Of a stretch of DNA of 64,000 bases, positions 58,636 to 64,000 are shown piece after piece. Each line of letters opens with the position of its first letter. Position 1 is the first letter of the stretch. The notes under the pieces are model-generated. The model was given only the letters and a program-made list of their open reading frames with translations, was not told where the DNA came from and searched no databases. Where the stretch lies: NCBI GenBank assembly GCA_016710585.1, contig JADJVN010000019.1:24323-88322 (forward strand), in the 5' to 3' direction. This DNA comes from Saprospiraceae bacterium (GTDB taxonomy: Bacteria; Bacteroidota; Bacteroidia; Chitinophagales; Saprospiraceae). The translations under genes and the position numbers were made by a program.

Positions 58636-60477
58636 ATGAAAAAGCTATTCTTAACTTATTTTTTTACAATTCTATTTATTTTTGCCAATGCACAAAGTGG
58701 ATTGAACTATCAATCTATAGTGCGCAATGCAAGTGGAAATCCTATTTCTGGAACACAAGTTTTTCTGAAGTTTGGAATTTGGGATTATAATTCTGGAGCT
58801 GTATTATATGAAGAAACTCAATCACCCACGACAGATGCTTATGGATGGATTAATGTGAATATTGGGACAGGAATTGTTGTCACTGGAACATTTAATTCTA
58901 TTGATTGGAAAACTGCAAAAAAACTCATCGTTGCCTGTGCTCCAAGTGCAACAGATCCATATACAGTTTTTAGTAACACGAATATTGACAATTCACATTT
59001 AGTGGGTGCACAAGGTCAAAAAGGAGATCCTGGCATTCAAGGTATACAAGGAGAAAGAGGACTACAAGGAGAGCGCGGTGATGTAGGTGCAAAAGGAGAT
59101 AGAGGCGATCGAGGTGAAAAAGGTGATGCAGGTACTGGAGTGAGAATCGTTGGATCTGTGGCAAATGCTAGTTTATTGCCTACACCATATTCTGGAGCTG
59201 TAGGAGATATGTTTATCACTCAAGATAACGGACATGGACATATGTGGAATGGATCTTCTTGGGTAGATGTAGGAGAAATAAAAGGGCCTAAGGGAGATGT
59301 TGGAGCTATCGGTCCAAAAGGTGATAAAGGTGATCAAGGCAATATTGGTCCCAAAGGAGATCAAGGAATAAAAGGCGACAAAGGTGATAAGGGTGATAAA
59401 GGAGATATTGGGCCAGCAGGAAGTTATACAGAAGGTGCAGGAATTTCTCTTGCAGGTGGAAAAATTACTAACACAGGAGATATTAATGGAAGCGATGATT
59501 TATTGGTGACGCATATTTTTAATGGAGATGTTACAGGAAAATTTGATGCATTAAACATTAATCCAAATACTGTTGGCGAAATGGAAATAATCGATGGTTC
59601 CATTCGCAATATTGACTTGAATTCAATGGGTGCAACTAATGGACAGGTATTGAAATTTGATGGCGCAAAATGGCAACCTGCTGCAGATGATGCTGGAGGA
59701 TTAATCTTGCCTTATAGCAATAATTATGGTGGCGCTACAAATCCAGCTTTCTTTATTAATTCTATAAACAATACCACTCCAATGTCAGTAAGTCAAGGCG
59801 GATTAGTATCAACCGTACCTGCATTAATTGTATCAAGTATAGGACAAAAAGCAATTGAAATAGAAAATGCAAGTAATGATCCAAATAATACAACTGCACG
59901 TATATTTAATCAGGATACATCAAATCAAGGTGTAATTTTAAGATTAGAAAATGAAGGAACTGGTTTAGCATTAGTTGCGCATTCACATAGTGGTTCAGCA
60001 ATACTTGCCGATGGCAATACCCTTAAAACAAATTCTGTTTTTAATGCCTCAAATCTAGGAACAGGCAGAACAGTTCATATCGAACAATATCATCCTAGTG
60101 CTGATCAAAATACAATCTTGACACAATCAAGTACATCAGCAGCTATTGTCAAAATAGAATCGACAAGAAATGCAAATCAATCTCCTGCAACCGCATTGGA
60201 AATAAAAAATGGATTCCTAAAAGTCGATCAAACATCATTTACAAAAACTGCATTTGTGCATACCACTACTGCAGGAAATGTGAACGGCAATGGAACTACA
60301 TTATTTTATCAAGGTGCTTTACCAAGTGATCTTGTCTTTGTACAAAAATCATTACCATATACAGGAAGCTCTGTAATCACATGGTGGGATAATGCTATAG
60401 GTTCTTGGAAAATATCGAATGAAATAATTTCAACAAATATGCCTGTTGGTGCAAAAGTTTTGGGTATTTGTAATTAA
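58636..60477 (+). CDS. Collagen-like repeat surface fibre protein
   Basis: 613 residues with a signal peptide (MKKLFLTYFFTILFIFANAQ). Residues about 21-115 match the N-terminal 'GLNYQSIVRNASGNPISG' domain seen in Bacteroidota fibre proteins. Two Gly-X-Y stretches follow: about 120-160 (QKGDPGIQGIQGERGLQGER) and about 216-268 (GPKGDVGAIGPKGDKGDQGN), split by a short globular insert. The C-terminal ~340 residues are beta-rich and may be the tip domain. There is no T9SS sorting domain. Probably a surface fibre made by trimerised collagen-like stems, cotranscribed with the small T9SS gene. Confidence 0.85.
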   Translation: MKKLFLTYFFTILFIFANAQSGLNYQSIVRNASGNPISGTQVFLKFGIWDYNSGAVLYEETQSPTTDAYGWINVNIGTGIVVTGTFNSIDWKTAKKLIVACAPSATDPYTVFSNTNIDNSHLVGAQGQKGDPGIQGIQGERGLQGERGDVGAKGDRGDRGEKGDAGTGVRIVGSVANASLLPTPYSGAVGDMFITQDNGHGHMWNGSSWVDVGEIKGPKGDVGAIGPKGDKGDQGNIGPKGDQGIKGDKGDKGDKGDIGPAGSYTEGAGISLAGGKITNTGDINGSDDLLVTHIFNGDVTGKFDALNINPNTVGEMEIIDGSIRNIDLNSMGATNGQVLKFDGAKWQPAADDAGGLILPYSNNYGGATNPAFFINSINNTTPMSVSQGGLVSTVPALIVSSIGQKAIEIENASNDPNNTTARIFNQDTSNQGVILRLENEGTGLALVAHSHSGSAILADGNTLKTNSVFNASNLGTGRTVHIEQYHPSADQNTILTQSSTSAAIVKIESTRNANQSPATALEIKNGFLKVDQTSFTKTAFVHTTTAGNVNGNGTTLFYQGALPSDLVFVQKSLPYTGSSVITWWDNAIGSWKISNEIISTNMPVGAKVLGICN

Positions 60478-60483
60478 AACGAT

Positions 60484-60643
60484 TTAATTAGTTAATGGAT
60501 AATAGTGAAAAGTTAATAGATAATGATTAATAGTTAATAGTGAAGAGATAGTAATTATTAATTATTACTAAGAGATCTTACTTACCACTTACAACTAAAC
60601 ACTAATTACTAACAACTAATTACTAACAACTAATTACTAACTA
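60484..60643. repeat. Low-complexity AT-rich repeats with a 15-bp tandem unit
   Basis: Between the collagen-like gene and the lipoprotein gene. Words such as TTAATAGTTAATAGTGA recur, and at 60601-60643 the unit ACTAATTACTAACA repeats about three times. Not coding; similar words occur in the MITE-like repeats. Confidence 0.6.
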
Positions 60644-60653
60644 AAATATTAAT

Positions 60654-61135
60654 ATGAAAAAGGTACTTTATATTCTAAGTTTGCTTACTATTTTTTCTTG
60701 CTCGAAATCTGAAAATATAGTCGATCAGATTCCTACGAAAAGTATTGCTAAATGTAAAATCAATGGTGTCTTATGGGAAGGCGAATTGAAAAGTTGTGGG
60801 ATACTCAATAATACATTTGTTGCAAGTGCATCTAAAAAAACTAGTAATGGAACAGATGAGTTGTTGATTGGAATCGATGATGTCAATTCACTAGTAGCTT
60901 TAAGTTTGAAGATGCATCCCAGCGTAATTTTGCATTGTATAACACGACTACACTGACGAGTATTACTATTGGTAAAGACGTTGAAATGACAAAAGGAATT
61001 CTCACGATTACAAAAACTAAAACAATAGGAAATGTCATTCATGCAAATGCAACATTTAGCGGTATCGCTGTGGATGACAATGATAAAATAGTTCAGATTA
61101 CAGATGGAGAGATTATCAATTTACTTGTGCAGTAA
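60654..61135 (+). CDS. Small lipoprotein (one frameshift), about 160 aa
   Basis: The first frame starts MKKVLYILSLLTIFSCSKSE, with a lipobox (Thr-Ile-Phe-Ser-Cys, Cys at 16), and goes out of frame near 60909. The second frame continues to 61135. Adding one A at 60909-60910 gives SLKDASQRNFALYNTTTL and then the text TSITIGKDVEMTKGILTITK, so it is one beta-rich lipoprotein. Family unknown, similar in style to the beta-sandwich lipoproteins next to surface-fibre genes. A strong terminator follows. Confidence 0.6.
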
Positions 61136-61215
61136 AAATGCAAATTTGAAAAAGTCGTTATTGAATTTATAAAACGTAAAGGAATTTGTAAAGGAGCTAA
61201 GTTGATTTTTCGTTT

Positions 61216-61245
61216 AAAAAGGCTATCAATTGCGATAGCCTTTTT
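61216..61245 (+). terminator. Rho-independent terminator after the lipoprotein gene
   Basis: Perfect 12-bp stem, AAAAAGGCTATC/GATAGCCTTTTT, loop AATTGC, followed by T-rich AATTC. Confidence 0.92.
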
Positions 61246-61329
61246 AATTCGAATTGTTTTCAAAATAGGATATTAATTCTCACCATGTCAACCTGACTAT
61301 TTTTTATAAATTATACTGGCTATGATATT

Positions 61330-61343
61330 CACATGATCATGTG
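61330..61343. promoter_or_regulatory. 14-bp perfect palindrome CACATGATCATGTG, site 2
   Basis: Identical to site 1 at 58059. It is 35 nt from the -7 box at 61378 and just upstream of a -33 TTG (61357-61359). Downstream it shares ACAG-CA-AATTTT-GCA with site 1. Confidence 0.75.
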
Positions 61344-61377
61344 ACAGCCAGAATTTTTGCAAACCTTGCCTAAGCAA

Positions 61378-61385
61378 TACCTTTG
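61378..61385 (+). promoter_or_regulatory. Promoter: -7 box TACCTTTG with -33 TTG
   Basis: Exact TAnnTTTG at 61378-61385 with a TTG at 61357-61359, an 18-nt spacer. The first codon is 25 nt downstream. The palindrome lies 35 nt upstream of the -7 box. Confidence 0.65.
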
Positions 61386-61409
61386 ACACATTAACTCCAA
61401 TTGCATATT

Positions 61410-62555
61410 ATGAAAATTAAATTAATTTTCCTATGCCTATTTATTGCCTCCATACTTAGGGCCCAATATACACTCCAAGTCATCAGACCTAATGAATTGG
61501 CTATGAAGACTGCAGATATCTGGAACTGTATTATACAGAATAATTCCAATTCTGCAAACTTAACTTATATACATGGCATTGCAACGGAGGCAAAAAAAGG
61601 AAGGTTGGTTGAAGCTCGATCAGCCGATTTTACACTAGCTACAGGCATAACCCAATTTAACACAAGAAATTATGAATCACTTAAGGAAGCGACAAAAATA
61701 TTTTCTGATAAAAATTTTGAAGAGCACATAGTTCGAACGAACAGTTTACCTAATGGTGATTACACTGTGTGTATTACATTAATCGAAACTCAATCAAATA
61801 GAAATTTAGCTCAAAATTGTCTTCAATTTCAAGTGAATAAGGTAACACCTTCTGTATTAGTTTCACCACGAGATAAGTCTGAGATCTGTGAACAGAATCC
61901 ATATTTTGTTTGGTCGCCTTATCTAGCTACTTATAATGCTTCTACTATCAGTTATAAAATTCACTTAGTAGAAATTCTCTCCAATCAAAAAGCAAATTCT
62001 GCAATCAAAACTAATCCATGTTTTTATTGCGAATCCTTTATACAATCTCCGCCTCACCAATATCCGTTTCATGCATTGCCATTCCAAAATGGTTCGAGCT
62101 ATGCTTGGTATGTTGTAGTCATGGAAGGAAAAAAGGAAATCTCAAAATCAGATATTTGGCAGTTTAAGTGGAAAGATTGTAATATCGGGAATCAAGAGGA
62201 TGTTGTTGAAGAAGAAGAGAAGAAACCACTGAATGAAAACAAAAGAGTAAAGGGGTTGGGATATTATTATTTGAATAATTTCGAAAATTCTGAAGTGGTT
62301 AAATTGAGCAAAAAGCAATTGAATATTGTCATAGATAATACTATTGGATTTTCAGAACTTAGATACTATTGTTTTTCAAATCCCAACAATATTTTAGGAG
62401 AAGATCAATTAAGCTTAACATCTAATAAAAACTATTTTAGCATTGACTTAAATAAATTTCCACTAAAAGCAAATGAAGTTTATAAGTTCCAAGTATTATT
62501 CCCAACTGGTGAATTTCAAAGTATTAAATTTTTAATTAACCCTAGTTTAAAATGA
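61410..62555 (+). CDS. Hypothetical secreted protein upstream of RHS-like gene, about 381 aa
   Basis: The ATG at 61410 (MKIKLIFLCLFIASILRAQ) is preferred to a TTG nine nt upstream because it opens a signal peptide. A fibronectin/Ig-like first half (TLQVIRPNELAMKTADIWNC...) is followed by a second beta domain (SPRDKSEICEQNPYFVWSP) and a C-terminal segment with an acidic linker (EDVVEEEEKKPLNENKRVKG). I recognise no family, but its place directly before a giant RHS/SpvB-like gene suggests an accessory role in display or export (inference). It is 3 nt before the next gene. Confidence 0.7.
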   Translation: MKIKLIFLCLFIASILRAQYTLQVIRPNELAMKTADIWNCIIQNNSNSANLTYIHGIATEAKKGRLVEARSADFTLATGITQFNTRNYESLKEATKIFSDKNFEEHIVRTNSLPNGDYTVCITLIETQSNRNLAQNCLQFQVNKVTPSVLVSPRDKSEICEQNPYFVWSPYLATYNASTISYKIHLVEILSNQKANSAIKTNPCFYCESFIQSPPHQYPFHALPFQNGSSYAWYVVVMEGKKEISKSDIWQFKWKDCNIGNQEDVVEEEEKKPLNENKRVKGLGYYYLNNFENSEVVKLSKKQLNIVIDNTIGFSELRYYCFSNPNNILGEDQLSLTSNKNYFSIDLNKFPLKANEVYKFQVLFPTGEFQSIKFLINPSLK

Positions 62556-62558
62556 AAT

Positions 62559-64000
62559 ATGAATATTAATAGATTGCATTCAGATCAAATAAAAGCAACT
62601 TTATTGCTTGTTATAATATTATCTAATACATTCATAACTCCTCTACTTTCTTTTCCCCTTTTTAGGAATTATGAAATAGTGAATTCTAATGCAGTCAATA
62701 TTTTCGAACAACCGTGCATCGAAAAAAATATGTCACTGAATTGTCAAAATAGCATAAATACAACTGCTATTAAAAAAGCAAAATCAAAGAAATATCTAAG
62801 TAATAAATATAAGCAAGATGGTGGTGGTCCAAGTATGCCTGAAGTACAGGGCTTTACTCCTGCATCAGCCGACAAAATGGTGGATCTAAGTACAGGTGAT
62901 TTGACTTATAATATACCATTAATGGATGTAGGTGGATATCCAGTTAATTTAGCCTACAATAGTGGCATAGGTGTCAACGATGAAGCATCATGGGTAGGAC
63001 TTGGTTGGACATTAAATGCTGGTGCAATCACTCTAATGTAAGAGGTTTGCCAGATGATTTTGCAGGAGAAATGATAGATCAACACATGTCAATCAAAGAG
63101 AGAAGCACTATATCTTATGGGCCAAGTCTTCAACTTGAAATCTCAGGTGCAGATGCTGCTTCAGGAATTTCAGCTGCTGCTGGTTTAGGTTTGAATTTAG
63201 AAATAGAAGAGGACAATTATGATGGCATAGGTGTAAAAGTTGGTGTAGATGGAAGTGCACGTTTTGGAGGACGGAACTTTGGAGGTTTGCTTGGATTAGG
63301 AATGGGTGTAAATTCACGTGGAGGTGGATATGCAAATCCGCGTTGTGGATTGAGTGGATCTTTACTCACAAGGGATCAAATAATAAATTGGGGATCAATG
63401 CTGGTTTAAACATTGATAGTCGCGAAGGACTAAAACAAGTCAATTACGGTATTAGTGCAGAGACAAGTTTAGCGAGACATCGTAAAGAAATCACTCCCTT
63501 CAGAAGTTCGAACAATTTTCCGATATCTTATTCTAGTCCAACATATTCTCCACCTTTTGAAATATCGACATATAATTCTTCTGGGTCTTTAAACTTCTTT
63601 AGGGAAGTGAAGGAAATTCTGTAAATGCAGGAGGCGATTTCTCTTTAATTGGAGTAATCAAGAATTAGAACACATCAAGCAAAGCCTGCTTTTGGTTATG
63701 TTTATTCTCAAAGGGCTACATCTGATGCATTAATGGACTTGAATCGAGAACGAGAGACAGTCTATCAAGCAGAAGTTCCAGTGCTTCCAGTGACAGCTTA
63801 TACACATGATATTTATTCTATTACTGCACAAGGAATGCAGAGTACATGCAGACCTTTGCGTATGGATATTGGCACACTACATGATCCAGCGCATCAAAAT
63901 AAAAGTGAAAGTGGTTCAGGAGGATTGGAAATTGGTATAGGAAATCTTGTCAAAATAGGAGGTGATTTTAATATTGATCTAAGTTCTGATGTTGGCAAAA
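62559..64000 (+). CDS. Giant RHS/SpvB-like protein, N-terminal part, four frameshifts, runs off window
   Basis: The first frame has a hydrophobic signal-like start (residues about 12-30), then the phrase GFTPASADKMVDLSTGDLTY and NIPLMDVGGYPVNLAYNSGI, followed by WVGLGWTLNAGAI. This is the conserved opening of the very large RHS-repeat/insecticidal-toxin-like proteins of Bacteroidota. Coding continues in other frames: RGLPDDFAGEMIDQ, then GINAGLNIDSREGLKQVNYG, then GSEGNSVNAGGDFSLIGV, then KPAFGYVYSQRATSDALMDL up to the window end. Needed shifts are missing bases near 63033, 63361-63363 and 63602-63604, and an extra one near 63663. The C-terminal toxin or RHS core is not visible. Confidence 0.75.

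Noticed and set aside
60590..60645. Short tandem repeat as a CRISPR or regulatory array
   Set aside because: Unit is about 15 bp, AT-rich, with no spacers; more like slippage-prone intergenic sequence.

Overview
The window is an AT-rich stretch of a Bacteroidota chromosome, most likely from a Saprospiria-like lineage (inference). The phylum call rests on type IX secretion (T9SS) C-terminal sorting domains on several secreted proteins, a PorG-like barrel start at the left edge, repeated -7 boxes of the Bacteroidota form TAnnTTTG, periplasmic-propeller histidine kinase architecture, an HU-CCDC81/SPOR protein and a DUF2723 protein. No rRNA, CRISPR array, transposase or integrase gene was seen. 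Three tRNAs are present: Arg-CCT, Ser-GGA and Ala-GGC.

Layout. 0-4.4 kb: partial PorG-like gene, then an S8 protease, an unknown gene and aroC in one direction, facing a lysine/alanine-repeat histone-like gene across a shared terminator. 4.5-10.7 kb: leftward operon MATE transporter, leuS, helix-hairpin-helix barrel protein. 11.4-16 kb: a giant secreted protein with HYR-like, dockerin, cohesin-like and T9SS domains, broken by one missing base. 16-20 kb: LptF/G permease, lpdA and two small unknown genes. 20.3-26.5 kb: two tRNAs, an M4 metalloprotease and a Tex protein with an internal deletion. 26.7-34 kb: recG, an M28 peptidase, rpiB and a DUF2723 membrane protein. 34.3-44.5 kb: housekeeping genes (pseudouridine synthase, rhlE, HU/SPOR protein, kdsA, FAD oxidoreductase, acyl-CoA carboxylase beta, OmpH, TatA, 2OG-Fe(II) oxygenase, FKBP). 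44.5-49.9 kb: M20 and S9 peptidases, an unknown coiled-coil protein, miaE and tRNA-Ala.

50-64 kb is accessory. It holds two paralogous T9SS surface proteins, three copies of an intergenic repeat (two with terminal inverted repeats, MITE-like), a remnant of a T9SS domain, a NarL-type two-component pair that is broken in both genes, a T9SS/collagen-like/lipoprotein cluster, and a second transcription unit that ends in the start of a giant RHS/SpvB-like protein running off the window. The most interesting signal is here. A 14-bp palindrome lies at exactly the same distance upstream of a TAnnTTTG box before both surface-protein transcription units. A degenerate copy lies one helical turn closer to the promoter of the response-regulator gene. 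This looks like a local regulon: a two-component regulator with a surface-protein and RHS-like output.

Many genes need a single inserted base to restore a reading frame, often in A/T runs. This suggests consensus errors in the assembly as much as true pseudogenes. The stop codon in the response regulator and the three clustered indels in its kinase are harder to explain that way.
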